A DNA stretch of 47,192 nucleotides from an uncultured Alphaproteobacteria bacterium (GCA_902512325.1 CABXIT010000007.1:1-47192); one strand, 5' to 3'. Shown: positions 16,994 through 26,233, counted from the first letter of the stretch. The notes: a model not told the origin generated them from the letters alone. Program-made: numbers and translations.

Positions 16994-17962
16994 ATGTCAA
17001 ACAGTATTCAATCACGTCTTGCAAAATTTGATGAACTTATACCCAGCACAGTCCCTTTTGTTGAAGGGAAATTAAAAGGCCATCAGGATAGAAAAAACTA
17101 TTCCATTGTAGGACCTGGGGTCAGTGAAGATTCTAAACAAAATGTAAAATTAGTTGAAGCTCATGGATTTAATGTTGGAGCTGTAAGTGCTGCTCCTATG
17201 AATGGGTCAGGGTTGCATAGCCATACTACTGCCGAGGTATTTATTATTCATTCTGGATCTTGGTCCTTTTATTGGGGCGTTAATGGAGAAGAGGGAGAAG
17301 TAATTCTTAATGCTGGTGATGTCGCATCATTTCCAACGAATATGTTTAGAGGATTTAAAAATATTAGTGATAACGAAGCTCTTATGTTTGTTGTTCTAGG
17401 TGAAAATGATCCCGGCATTATTACCTGGACCCCAAAGTTACTTAAAGAAGCAAATGAATCTGGAATGTTATTAATGGAAGATAGAACGTTAATTGATCTT
17501 GATAAACAAAATATTCCAGATGGTAAAATAGTTACAAAACCTCTTCAAGAAAAAGAACTTCAAACTTTTGATCATTATACTTCTGAAGAAATAGAAAAAT
17601 TTGTTATTAGATATAAAGATAACACCATGTATGTTGATGATGAACATTATAATTCAAACTCAATAATTAATTATTTAGATTCTTTTGAAATCCATGGAAA
17701 AGAAATAGAACCACAAATTCCTCATAAAACTGGTTTTGGACTGTCTTTATTAAAAGGAACTTCAGCTCATATCCATCCTTACACAAGAAATGGATCTGAA
17801 TTTTATAATTGTTTAAGTGGAGAGTGGGAAGTTACATGTGATGATGAAAAAGTTATTCTTGGACCTCGTGATAGTTTTTCTGCGCCAAAGAATTCAACAA
17901 GAAGTGTTAAACAGATAAGTAAAGATGGTGGGAGCTTATTTATCGTCCGAGAAACAAACTGA
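16994..17962 (+). CDS. double-cupin protein (gentisate dioxygenase-like fold)
   Basis: Bicupin of 322 aa. Both cupin domains keep metal ligands: the first has GLHSHTTAEVF (H75, H77, E81) and the second SAHIHPYTRNGSEFY (HxH with a later Glu). Such proteins resemble gentisate 1,2-dioxygenase and related bicupin oxygenases or isomerases, but the specific ring-cleavage signature is not clear, so the reaction is open. Transcribed rightward from the operator-like palindrome at 16942-16957. The following SnoaL gene starts 12 bp downstream and the MetE-like gene follows that by 4 bp, which makes a three-gene operon. Confidence 0.75.
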   Translation: MSNSIQSRLAKFDELIPSTVPFVEGKLKGHQDRKNYSIVGPGVSEDSKQNVKLVEAHGFNVGAVSAAPMNGSGLHSHTTAEVFIIHSGSWSFYWGVNGEEGEVILNAGDVASFPTNMFRGFKNISDNEALMFVVLGENDPGIITWTPKLLKEANESGMLLMEDRTLIDLDKQNIPDGKIVTKPLQEKELQTFDHYTSEEIEKFVIRYKDNTMYVDDEHYNSNSIINYLDSFEIHGKEIEPQIPHKTGFGLSLLKGTSAHIHPYTRNGSEFYNCLSGEWEVTCDDEKVILGPRDSFSAPKNSTRSVKQISKDGGSLFIVRETN

Positions 17963-17974
17963 ATTTTCATAAAT

Positions 17975-18964
17975 ATGAAAGGTTTTGATAATCAATTCAA
18001 AGATTTACCTGATTTTATTTTAAAAATTACATATCAAATATGGGAAAACAACGATGTTGAGTCTATTAAAAAATATTATGCTGATATACCTGAAGTTAGT
18101 CTTGCTACGCCAACACGCTCACCTTCAGGAGTCATCTATGGGGCAGAGCCTGTTATTGAGGGTACTTTAGCAAGTAAAAAATTATTTCCAGACCGCACCT
18201 TGTTGGGTGAAGATGTAATATGGATTGGAAATGATGAAGAGGGGTATTTTTCTTCACATCGTATTTTATCTACTGCAACTCATAATCAAGATGGTTTATA
18301 TGGCAAGGCTACTGGAAAAAAATTAGTCTACAGGGGTATTGCTGATTGTGCTTGTAAAAATAATCAAGTTTATGATGAATGGTTAGTAAGAGATCAAGGG
18401 GCAATAGTAAGACAGATTGGTATTGATCCAAAAAAATTTGCATACAATTTAATAATGGAAGAGGGAGGAACTGATAAAGCCGAGCAACCATTTAATAAAA
18501 ATACTCCTATTAAATCTATATATAATCCACCCTCTTTGCCTGATACAAATGTCGGTAAGACTTATAGCAATATTTTAAGCAGTATTATGAATGGTGAAAA
18601 AAATGTAATTGAAGAAAATTATGATAGAGCAATTCAACAATATCAACCAGGTGGTTTCATTAAGTATGGAAGAGAAGAAGTGCTAAATTTTTGGAGCAAT
18701 CTTAAATCTTCTTTTCCTAATTCTGAATTTAAGATTGAACATATAAGTTTTACAGAAAACAGTAATAATCCAAAAAAAGCAGCAATTCGCTGGTCCCTAT
18801 CTGGTAAACATAGTGGTACTGGTATTTTTGGAACACCATCAGAGGCTGATGTGTATGTGATGGGTATTAATCATGCAGAGTTTGGTTCGCGTGGCATAAA
18901 AAATGAATGGATACTTTTTGATGAAACAATGATCTGGAAACAGATTTTAATGCAGACAGGTTAA
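17975..18964 (+). CDS. tandem SnoaL/NTF2-like domain protein, type B, 329 aa
   Basis: Two NTF2-fold domains (about 1-160 and 180-329). The N-terminus MKGFDNQFKDLPDFILKITY with IWEN is closely matched by the protein at 21224-22360 (KGFEVQYKNIIDYIVRITYH, IWED), which defines a second subgroup of SnoaL proteins in this cluster. The C-terminal domain has the typical SnoaL sequence of IRWSLSGKHSGTGIFGTPSE followed by an NEWILFDE strand. The gene is in the cupin-SnoaL-MetE-like operon with gaps of 12 and 4 bp, so it probably acts in the same pathway. No catalytic role is assigned. Confidence 0.75.
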   Translation: MKGFDNQFKDLPDFILKITYQIWENNDVESIKKYYADIPEVSLATPTRSPSGVIYGAEPVIEGTLASKKLFPDRTLLGEDVIWIGNDEEGYFSSHRILSTATHNQDGLYGKATGKKLVYRGIADCACKNNQVYDEWLVRDQGAIVRQIGIDPKKFAYNLIMEEGGTDKAEQPFNKNTPIKSIYNPPSLPDTNVGKTYSNILSSIMNGEKNVIEENYDRAIQQYQPGGFIKYGREEVLNFWSNLKSSFPNSEFKIEHISFTENSNNPKKAAIRWSLSGKHSGTGIFGTPSEADVYVMGINHAEFGSRGIKNEWILFDETMIWKQILMQTG

Positions 18965-18968
18965 ATTC

Positions 18969-20096
18969 ATGACATCTATTTTAACAACGCATGTTGGAAG
19001 TTTACCTCGTTCTAAAGAATTATCAGAATTATTGTTTAAAAAAGATAAAGGCGAGCCATTTGATAATAGCTTATTTCAAGATATAGTTCAAAAAAATGTA
19101 GAGCAGGTAGTGAATAAGCAATTAGATGTCGGTATAGATTTTGTTAGTGATGGGGAAATGAGCAAAATAAGCTATGCTACTTATGTAAAAGATCGACTAC
19201 ATGGTTTTTCTGGAGAAAGTGAAAGAAGAGCACCAGCAGACTTAGATGATTTTCCAAACTATAAAGAAAAAATAGCACAAAGCGGAGGAACTCCTACATA
19301 TACACGTCCATGTTGTACAAGTAATTTGGAACTGAAAGATGATGATTCTCTAAACAAGGATATTGGAAATTTTAGTAAAGCATTACAAAAAGCAAATCAT
19401 AAGAATGGCTTTATGAACGCAGCATCTCCAGGAGTAATTTCAGTATTTATGCCAAATAAATTTTATAAGGATGATGATGAATATATGGAAAAATTGTCTT
19501 TCCTTATGGCAAATGAATATCAAGCAATAACAAAAGCTAATATTCAATTACAATTAGATTGTCCTGACTTAGCTCTAGCAAGACATATGAGTTATAAATC
19601 TTTATCAGATGAAGATTTTTTAAAAAAGGCAGAAAAGCAAATTGAATACTTAAATAGTTCTTTAGCTGATGTGCACAGTGATATGGTACGTATGCATATA
19701 TGTTGGGGTAATTATGAAGGTCCACACACTCATGATATTAATTTAGAAAAAATACTTCCAATAATTTTAAAGGCAAAAGTGAAATATTTTTTAATTGAAT
19801 CTTCAAATCCTAGACATTCGCATGAATGGAAAATCTTTCAAGATATTAAACTTCCTAAAGATAAAATTCTTGTCCCTGGCTTAATTGATTCAACGTCCAA
19901 TTTTGTAGAACATCCAGAAGTAGTAGCTGATAGATTAATTCAATTTTCAACAGTGATTCCAAAAGAACAATTAATGGCAGGAACAGATTGTGGTTTTAGT
20001 ACTTTTGCAGGCTTTGGCAAAATAGATGAAAATATATGTTATGAGAAACTCCATGCATTAGTTGAAGGAACGAAGCTAGCTTCAAAAGTTATTTAA
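18969..20096 (+). CDS. MetE-like (cobalamin-independent methionine synthase C-terminal type) protein 1
   Basis: TIM-barrel methyltransferase-like protein of 375 aa with only the C-terminal MetE module. The zinc site is visible: HICWG (His and Cys), Glu in LIESSNPRHSHE, and Cys in AGTDCGFSTFAGFG. The opening TTHVGSLPR is characteristic of this short group, which includes enzymes annotated as epoxyalkane:CoM transferases as well as many of unknown function. The reaction probably moves a methyl or alkyl group to or from a thiol. It ends the cupin-SnoaL operon and overlaps the end of the convergent SnoaL gene by 4 bp. Confidence 0.8.
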   Translation: MTSILTTHVGSLPRSKELSELLFKKDKGEPFDNSLFQDIVQKNVEQVVNKQLDVGIDFVSDGEMSKISYATYVKDRLHGFSGESERRAPADLDDFPNYKEKIAQSGGTPTYTRPCCTSNLELKDDDSLNKDIGNFSKALQKANHKNGFMNAASPGVISVFMPNKFYKDDDEYMEKLSFLMANEYQAITKANIQLQLDCPDLALARHMSYKSLSDEDFLKKAEKQIEYLNSSLADVHSDMVRMHICWGNYEGPHTHDINLEKILPIILKAKVKYFLIESSNPRHSHEWKIFQDIKLPKDKILVPGLIDSTSNFVEHPEVVADRLIQFSTVIPKEQLMAGTDCGFSTFAGFGKIDENICYEKLHALVEGTKLASKVI

Positions 20097-21094
20097 TTAT
20101 TTAATTGATTGTTTCGTTTAAGTAAATCAACACCAACACACTTTAAGAAATGTAAATGATCAATAAAAATCCAGTTTTCAGCTAATTTATCCCCATCTCT
20201 TCTATAAAGATCTACAACTCTCATCTCTCCTATTTTGTCTGAGCTTGATGTAAGTCCCATATAATTACTTTTAGGTTTCATTTTTAAATTAGGCCAGCCA
20301 AACCATCCGCCATAACTTCCTTCTGCATTTTCAAGTTTATGACCTGTAAACTCAATATAATCTAATCCTTCTTCAAATGGGCCAGTATGTCCTTTTAAAT
20401 ATCCTTCATAAGTATACGACGCACCAATACCACCAGGCCCCCACCAAATCATATCTTTATGCCAATCTTTTTCTAAATCTGGAACTGTTGTCTTCATTCC
20501 ACCTCCAACCAATCTATTAGCCATTCGCATCATAAGATCTAAAGTTTTCTGCCCTTCCGCTTCAGGTTGTTTATTGAAGTACAGACCATCATGAGTCATT
20601 GGACCTGCATTAAAACCAATCATTCCAGTTGAATCCGGAATAATAGGAAGTTGTAATTGTTGCATAAATTTAAGTATATCAAGAAAAAAAGCACCCTCTG
20701 TAATTTTATTGTTTTCAACTCTATAAAATTCACAGTACCATAACATCACAGCTTTTTTTGTTGGCACTATACCTAAAAAGGGATGATTAAATATACCAAG
20801 TAAGTGACCCATATTAACAACCCATTTTGAAGAATGATTGTCTATTAGGTTTGTGCCAGCATAAAAAATATCCATTCTTCTTTGGATAGGCATAAAAGAA
20901 TTTTTAATTGGTATCCATAGCTCATTGGCAACATTGTTTGCCCCTTTAAGCTCATTAAATGGATGAGTACATCTCATATGAAAATCATCAGAGGTATATT
21001 TAGAAATTGTTTCAGCAAGATGTTTGTTTTCAGTTTTATCAATAGTATTTATAAAATCTAAAACCAATTGTTTTTCTTGTTGTAAGTCAGTCAT
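20093..21094 (-). CDS. tandem SnoaL/NTF2-like domain protein, type A, 333 aa
   Basis: Two NTF2-fold domains, first about 10-155 and second about 180-333. The second contains KDMIWWGPGGIGASYTYEG, matching the type A motif M-x-W-x-G-P-x-G-x-G of 15792-16886 and 22361-22780. The first domain matches the first domain of 15792-16886 (LKGANNVANELWIPIKNSF against IKGINAIKQMLWEPLLTSF), so these are paralogues. It is a single leftward gene, divergent from the SnoaL operon at 21224, with a candidate operator half-way between (21136-21151). Confidence 0.75.
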   Translation of the reverse strand: MTDLQQEKQLVLDFINTIDKTENKHLAETISKYTSDDFHMRCTHPFNELKGANNVANELWIPIKNSFMPIQRRMDIFYAGTNLIDNHSSKWVVNMGHLLGIFNHPFLGIVPTKKAVMLWYCEFYRVENNKITEGAFFLDILKFMQQLQLPIIPDSTGMIGFNAGPMTHDGLYFNKQPEAEGQKTLDLMMRMANRLVGGGMKTTVPDLEKDWHKDMIWWGPGGIGASYTYEGYLKGHTGPFEEGLDYIEFTGHKLENAEGSYGGWFGWPNLKMKPKSNYMGLTSSSDKIGEMRVVDLYRRDGDKLAENWIFIDHLHFLKCVGVDLLKRNNQLNN

Positions 21095-21135
21095 AAAAAT
21101 TTCTTATTACAAATACAAAAAAATAAAAGAAAAAT

Positions 21136-21151
21136 ATTCAATTATTTGCAT
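21136..21151. promoter_or_regulatory. candidate LacI-family operator, one mismatch
   Basis: ATTCAATTATTTGCAT fits ATTCAA-N4-TTGAAT with one mismatch (C for A). It lies between divergent SnoaL genes at 20093-21094 and 21224-22360. A second inverted repeat, ATTTCA-N6-TGAAAT, follows at about 21155-21172. Supported by two better matches at 16942 and 23811, but weaker on its own. Confidence 0.4.
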
Positions 21152-21223
21152 AAAATTTCATTGCATTGAAATATTTTAATTGTATCAAAACCTTATTAAT
21201 ACTAATCTGAAATTTAAAAAATT

Positions 21224-22360
21224 ATGAAGAGCAAAAAAATAAAAGATCGAAGACCGCAAGCTTTAAAAGATCGTCATATGCCTAATAATTTAGATATTTC
21301 ATTAAAAGCATATGGTGGTGGTGGAACAACTAAATCTTTAAACCCAATCCCTAAAAAATTGAAGTCACAACCAATGAAAGGTTTTGAAGTACAATATAAA
21401 AACATCATCGATTATATCGTAAGAATCACCTACCACATTTGGGAAGATAAAAACATTGGATACATATATGATACTTACAGTAACGATTGTCGTGTTTGGG
21501 ATGAATTTGGCTTACAGTCAGGATCAGAAAAAATTGTTGCTGATACAGTTCATACAAATAATGCTTTTCCTGACATTCGACTTTTTGCTGATGAAGTTAT
21601 TTGGGCTGGAGATGATAATGCAAGTTTTCATACATCTCATAGAACAATAATTACTGGAACAAATACAGGTTTTAGTAAATTTTCTGAACCAACAGGCAAA
21701 TCTGTAAGGTTATTTTGCATTGCAAACTGTGTAGCAAAAAATAATGAAATTTATTATGAAAATGTTGTTTATGATACCGCTGCCTTGATAAAACAACTAG
21801 GATTAAATGTTAATCAAGTAGCAAAAGACATTGCTAATAAAGGGGAAATAGGACCATTTGCCCCAGATTTTAAAAACTCAAAACCAAAAAGAAAAACTGG
21901 TAAAGCAAAACCAATAAGTTTTGAAATTCCAGAAAAAGTTTCAAATGTTAGAGAGTTTGTTCATTCTATTTTTAATACAATCTGGAATAGAAGAAATTTT
22001 TCTGTAATTGATCATGTTTATTCTGATAATATTGTTTTTGAAGGTTCAACAGGCCGTCTATTTAAAGGAAAAAAACAGCTAAGAAGTTTTATAATTTCAA
22101 TCATTGCCTCTTTTCCGGATCTCGCTCTTAGTATTGAAGATATATATTGGATGGGCAATGAACAAGATGGATATTTAGTATCCATACGTTGGGGTGCTAT
22201 TGGAGCACATAAAGGTAATGGTTATTATGGAGCGCCGACTGATAAAGAATGTTATATTTGGGGTATTACTCAGTGGCAAATTGAAAATAATAAAATTATT
22301 AAAGAATGGACAGCGTTTAATGAATTTGGAATTCTTATGCAGTTATTAGGAGATAAATAA
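21224..22360 (+). CDS. tandem SnoaL/NTF2-like domain protein, type B, 378 aa
   Basis: Two NTF2-fold domains (about 45-200 and 245-378) preceded by a basic N-terminal extension (MKSKKIKDRRPQALKDRHMP) absent from the type B paralogue at 17975. The first domain starts KGFEVQYKNIIDYIVRITYH and the second has VSIRWGAIGAHKGNGYYGAP. The NKIIKEWTAFNE strand near the end is the SnoaL pattern. The stop is 1 bp from the next SnoaL gene start (22361), so the two are translated together. Confidence 0.75.
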   Translation: MKSKKIKDRRPQALKDRHMPNNLDISLKAYGGGGTTKSLNPIPKKLKSQPMKGFEVQYKNIIDYIVRITYHIWEDKNIGYIYDTYSNDCRVWDEFGLQSGSEKIVADTVHTNNAFPDIRLFADEVIWAGDDNASFHTSHRTIITGTNTGFSKFSEPTGKSVRLFCIANCVAKNNEIYYENVVYDTAALIKQLGLNVNQVAKDIANKGEIGPFAPDFKNSKPKRKTGKAKPISFEIPEKVSNVREFVHSIFNTIWNRRNFSVIDHVYSDNIVFEGSTGRLFKGKKQLRSFIISIIASFPDLALSIEDIYWMGNEQDGYLVSIRWGAIGAHKGNGYYGAPTDKECYIWGITQWQIENNKIIKEWTAFNEFGILMQLLGDK

Positions 22361-22780
22361 ATGAGTGCTGAATTTAATAAAAAATTAGTTGAAGATATGT
22401 ATGTTGCTTTAAATTCGAAAGATTTAGATGCGCATGATAAATATTGGCATCAAGATATGATTTGGCATGGACCTCCAGGGTTTGGAGATATTCATGGCTT
22501 AGAAAATTTTAAAGAGCAAGTGATGAAGCCTTTTTATGCTGCTTTTCCAGATTATTACGTTGAAAATGATATTGTTGTGGCAGATGAAAATTGGGTAAGT
22601 GCTACAGGTTATTTAACAGGAACACACAGCGGTACGTATTTAGATATTCAGGCAACAGGAAAATCAATTAAGATGCAATTTTCAGATTTTTGGCTAATCA
22701 AAGATGGTAAATTTTCTGAAAACTTTGTTATGGTTGATAATTATTCAGTCTTACAACAAATGGGAATAAAATTTAAATAA
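22361..22780 (+). CDS. single SnoaL/NTF2-like domain protein, type A, 139 aa
   Basis: One SnoaL-like domain of normal length. It carries HQDMIWHGPPGFGDIHGLENF, the same motif as the second domains of the two type A tandem proteins, then FPDYYVENDIVVADENWVSA and GKFSENFVMVDN. It starts directly after the stop of the type B gene and may form a mixed complex with the other SnoaL proteins. It ends 1 bp from the convergent lacI-like gene. A family role in hydrolysis or cyclisation of a small ester or lactone is possible but not shown. Confidence 0.8.
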   Translation: MSAEFNKKLVEDMYVALNSKDLDAHDKYWHQDMIWHGPPGFGDIHGLENFKEQVMKPFYAAFPDYYVENDIVVADENWVSATGYLTGTHSGTYLDIQATGKSIKMQFSDFWLIKDGKFSENFVMVDNYSVLQQMGIKFK

Positions 22781-22781
22781 A

Positions 22782-23780
22782 TTATTTAGTAGTTTTTCTT
22801 TTAATGAATTTTCCTTCTATGGAATGATTAGCAGGTTCAAAATCAGGGTCTTGAATATATTCGTCAATTAATTGAGTTACTAATTTTGACATTTGTCTAA
22901 TAGGTTGTTTAATTGTGCTTAATTTATAAGACTCCCAATTTGCCATCAGCATATCATCAAACCCTATGATTTCTATGTCACTTGGTATTTTATATTTAGT
23001 TTTATCTTTAATAAAATCCAAACAACCAAAAGCCATAGTGTCATCTGCACAAAAGATAGCTGAAATTTTTTTATTTTTTAAAATTTTTTCTGCAGCTTGA
23101 TAACCTCCTTCATAAGTGAAATTACCTTTCTCAGAAATTAATTTAATATTTTTAAAATTATTAATATAGTTTTTAAAACCTTTACATCTTTCATCACTAA
23201 CTAAAGTTCCTTTTGGGCCCTCTATTATACCTATCCTTTTATGTTTATTTTGATTTAAATGTTGTGCAACAAGCTCCCCACCATTTCGATGATCGCAACC
23301 TACTGAACTTGTAGTTGGAATTTTAAAATTTCGGTTATAGGCAATCACTTGAATTTTTTGTTCATTACAACTTGCAACAAATTTATCTGTTGGTTTAGTA
23401 GCAGTAATAATAGCTATCAATTTCTCTTTAAGGTATGGTTGTATTAGTTTGTCATCTAATTCTTCACTATCATCTGTTGTAATCAATAATATTCGGTAAT
23501 TTCTATTTCTAAGAGCTTCATGCAATTCTGTTAATACCTCAGGATAATATCGATTTGTGATATAAGGCAAGATAACACCAACCAATCCACTATCACTTGT
23601 TGAAGGATGAGAAAAGTTTTGAGCTTTATAGCCTAATTTTTTTGCAGCTTCTATAACACGAAGCTTTGTTCTGTTTGAAATACTAGCACCCTTTGTAAAA
23701 CATCTTGAAACTGCAGATTGAGATACTCCAGCCAAACTAGCAACATCTTGAGAAGTGGCAATTTTCTTAATTTTGTTCAT
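22782..23780 (-). CDS. LacI-family transcriptional regulator
   Basis: Regulator of 332 aa with the N-terminal helix-turn-helix (SQDVASLAGVSQSAVSRCFT, about 10-29) and a hinge helix, followed by a periplasmic-binding-protein-like effector domain (about 65-330) with the family pattern TSDSGLVGVILPYITN and IIGFDDM. It is divergent from the binding protein gene at 23907 and convergent with the SnoaL gene, so local control of the cluster is likely. Palindromes of the type expected for its operators lie in its own upstream region (23811) and at two divergent promoters to the left. The effector is probably the imported substrate. Confidence 0.92.
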   Translation of the reverse strand: MNKIKKIATSQDVASLAGVSQSAVSRCFTKGASISNRTKLRVIEAAKKLGYKAQNFSHPSTSDSGLVGVILPYITNRYYPEVLTELHEALRNRNYRILLITTDDSEELDDKLIQPYLKEKLIAIITATKPTDKFVASCNEQKIQVIAYNRNFKIPTTSSVGCDHRNGGELVAQHLNQNKHKRIGIIEGPKGTLVSDERCKGFKNYINNFKNIKLISEKGNFTYEGGYQAAEKILKNKKISAIFCADDTMAFGCLDFIKDKTKYKIPSDIEIIGFDDMLMANWESYKLSTIKQPIRQMSKLVTQLIDEYIQDPDFEPANHSIEGKFIKRKTTK

Positions 23781-23810
23781 TTATCTCCATTATATTATCC
23801 CCATCAAAAT

Positions 23811-23826
23811 ATTCAAATACTTGAAT
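23811..23826. promoter_or_regulatory. candidate LacI-family operator upstream of lacI-like and ABC genes
   Basis: ATTCAAATACTTGAAT: the arms ATTCAA and TTGAAT are perfect inverted repeats with a 4 bp spacer, the same arms as at 16942. The site is in the region between the divergent regulator gene and the ABC binding protein gene, where a repressor could control both. Confidence 0.6.
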
Positions 23827-23906
23827 AATTATTCATTATATTGCAAAATGAACTATTAATTGAAAAAGTGCATTTTGCACGAAAAAAATATTTAGGGGGT
23901 AATAAA

Positions 23907-25136
23907 ATGAAAAATATTTTTTACGCAATCATTTTTTCACTTGTAAGTTCAGGATTATTTGCAGCTGATCCTTGTAACGTTTCGAGTGGAAAAATAAATA
24001 TACTTGCTAATGAATTTACTACATACAGAATTTTTATGGATGAAGTACAAAGTTGTGCAGGATCTGATGCAGACTTCAGTGTCACACACTCTGTAGACCA
24101 CAATAAATTACAAGTAGCTGCTTTATCTGCAAATCCAGCAGAATTTTCTGCTAAACTTGTAACTAATGGATCAATAACGCCACTAATGAATGAAGGTTTG
24201 ATTCGTCCATTAGATGATTTAGTTGCAAAATATGGAGATAACTTAAATGAGAATCAAAAAATTACTATTGATGGAAAAATCTATGCAGTAGCTTTTATGG
24301 CTAATGCTCAACATCTTTGGTACAGAGAAAGTATTCTTAACGATCTAGGTATTGCTGTTCCTTCTACTTATGAAGAAGTAATTGCAGCTGCTGAAAAAAT
24401 TAAGGCTTCTGGAAAAATGGCAAACCCATATGCGGGTGCATTTAAATCTGGATGGAACCTTGGGCAAGAATTCGTAAATATGTACCTAGGACATGGGGGA
24501 GAATTCTTTAAATCTGGATCAGCTCAACCAAACGTTAATAATGCCAAAGGCGTTGCCGCACTTAATGTAATAAAAAGATTAACTGAATTAAGTAACCCTG
24601 ATTTTTTAACGCAAGATACAAATGCGGTAAAAGAAGAATGGGAATCTGGTAATGTTGCTTTAATGCATGTTTGGAATTCAGGAGCCGCATCGTTACTTGA
24701 TGATGAAGGTGATCAAGCTATAAAAGCTGATACTAGATTAGCTCCTTCACCAAGTGTGGGCGGTGGAAGTAAACCAGCAACAACACTATGGTGGGATGGA
24801 ATTGGAATAGCAACAAATACTTCTGATGAAAATGCTGAAGCATCTTTCAGAGCTTTAGTTGGAGCTGCTTCTTCATCTGAGTTAGCAAATAATAATCCAA
24901 ACGCTACAGTTTGGTTGATTAAGGGCTATACTCCTGGAGATACAGCAGGACCAGTTGTTGACGCAGCTAGTAGAGGTGCTACTCCTTATCCTAGTTTTCC
25001 ACATATGAGCTTAATGCACGGTGCTTTAAGTGCTGAATTAGTGGAATTCCTTCAGGGTAATGAGTCTGCAGAAAAAGCTCTAGCTGATGTTGAAGCTGCT
25101 TATATAGCAAAAGCTACTGAGCAGGGTTTTCTATAA
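23907..25136 (+). CDS. ABC transporter solute-binding protein, carbohydrate type
   Basis: Exported binding protein of 409 aa from the ATG used here, with signal peptide MKNIFYAIIFSLVSSGLFA and mature start around ADPCN. The fold pattern (GKINILANEFTTYRIFMDE, then PLMNEGLIRPLDDLVAKYG, then ALMHVWNSG) is that of family 1 carbohydrate-type solute-binding proteins, but the family also binds non-sugars, so the ligand is open. A strong ribosome-binding site (AGGGGG at about 23894) favours this start over ATG 23841. A terminator-like hairpin follows before the permease genes. Confidence 0.9.
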   Translation: MKNIFYAIIFSLVSSGLFAADPCNVSSGKINILANEFTTYRIFMDEVQSCAGSDADFSVTHSVDHNKLQVAALSANPAEFSAKLVTNGSITPLMNEGLIRPLDDLVAKYGDNLNENQKITIDGKIYAVAFMANAQHLWYRESILNDLGIAVPSTYEEVIAAAEKIKASGKMANPYAGAFKSGWNLGQEFVNMYLGHGGEFFKSGSAQPNVNNAKGVAALNVIKRLTELSNPDFLTQDTNAVKEEWESGNVALMHVWNSGAASLLDDEGDQAIKADTRLAPSPSVGGGSKPATTLWWDGIGIATNTSDENAEASFRALVGAASSSELANNNPNATVWLIKGYTPGDTAGPVVDAASRGATPYPSFPHMSLMHGALSAELVEFLQGNESAEKALADVEAAYIAKATEQGFL

Positions 25137-25161
25137 ACAGAAACTAAATTAAATATGATAG

Positions 25162-25193
25162 AGTGGGGCATTAATATGCTCCACTTTTTTTTT
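25162..25193 (+). terminator. hairpin plus T-run between binding protein and permease genes
   Basis: AGTGGGGCA and TGCTCCACT form a 9 bp stem with one G-T pair and a 6 nt loop, followed directly by a run of about eight T. Position right after the binding protein gene and 12 bp before the permease start suggests partial termination, giving more binding protein than permease. Confidence 0.8.
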
Positions 25194-25204
25194 AAATAAA
25201 AATA

Positions 25205-26233
25205 ATGCCTCATAAAACTTTTTTTTGGTTTTTCTTTCCAACTGGTTTAGCTATGATACTTTTTATTGGTTTACCAATCGTATCAAGTTTTTTTCAATCT
25301 CTTCACATTGAGACAGAGCAAATTTTAATGGAAGTTGAAAATTGTGATCCTTTTGGATGTGAAACAAATGTCCGAGTTGATTTAGAGGCTACTGCAAAAT
25401 TAAAAGAACAAAATCCTTTAGGTAGATTTAATGGATTTGGTACATATGCAGATAGAAATCATTTAGCATTTGATGAAATAGGTGAAGCCTGGAAAAGCTC
25501 ATCATCTATGAGTGATTTTAAAGATATTGTTTTGAACCTTCCTTTTTATAAAGCACTTTTGTTTACATTAACTTTTTGTTTTGCCGTAACCCCACCAGTA
25601 ATTATTTTAGGATTTTTTGTGGCACTAAGCATTAACACTTTGGCAAAAATCATGAAAGGACCAACAATTTTTGGAGCAATTTTACCAATGATAGTAACAC
25701 CATTAATTGGATCACTTGTTTTGTTTTGGATGATTGACTCTCAAGGAATTATTGGCGCTACAATTCAGATTCTTTTTGATGACCAGAATCTTTCTTTGAA
25801 AGCTTCTAGTAACTTAACTTGGATTACTCTAATAATATATGGAATATGGCACAATACTCCATTTGCTTTTGTAGTTTTTTATGCGGCCTTACAAACAGTT
25901 CCTCATGATCCAATAGAGGCAGCACTAATAGATGGAGCTTCACGATTTCAAAGAGTTAGATATATTGTAATTCCTCATTTGTATCCTGTTGCAACATTTA
26001 TAATGTTAATTTGTTTAATGGATAATTTTCGAGTTTTTGAACCTATTATTGGTTTTTCTGCAGAGGGTGTTGCTCAATCTCTTTCATGGATGATTTATCA
26101 AGATTTAAGAAATGAAAATAAAATGCTTTTTGGATCAGCAGGAGCCACTTCTATGTTAACCATTGTTGGTATTGCAATCTTACTTACCCCAGTCTTAATA
26201 AGAACTTGGAGAGAATTTAGAACAGAGAGATAA
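25205..26233 (+). CDS. ABC transporter permease, MalF-like
   Basis: Inner-membrane permease of 342 aa with about six helices and the cytoplasmic EAA loop EAALIDGASRFQRVRYIVIP near residue 238. A periplasmic segment of about 85 residues follows helix 1 and contains a cysteine pair (NCDPFGCE), a small feature in common with MalF-type proteins that carry an extra periplasmic loop. It pairs with the next gene, whose start is directly after its stop (26233/26234). No ATPase gene is in the operon. Confidence 0.9.
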   Translation: MPHKTFFWFFFPTGLAMILFIGLPIVSSFFQSLHIETEQILMEVENCDPFGCETNVRVDLEATAKLKEQNPLGRFNGFGTYADRNHLAFDEIGEAWKSSSSMSDFKDIVLNLPFYKALLFTLTFCFAVTPPVIILGFFVALSINTLAKIMKGPTIFGAILPMIVTPLIGSLVLFWMIDSQGIIGATIQILFDDQNLSLKASSNLTWITLIIYGIWHNTPFAFVVFYAALQTVPHDPIEAALIDGASRFQRVRYIVIPHLYPVATFIMLICLMDNFRVFEPIIGFSAEGVAQSLSWMIYQDLRNENKMLFGSAGATSMLTIVGIAILLTPVLIRTWREFRTER

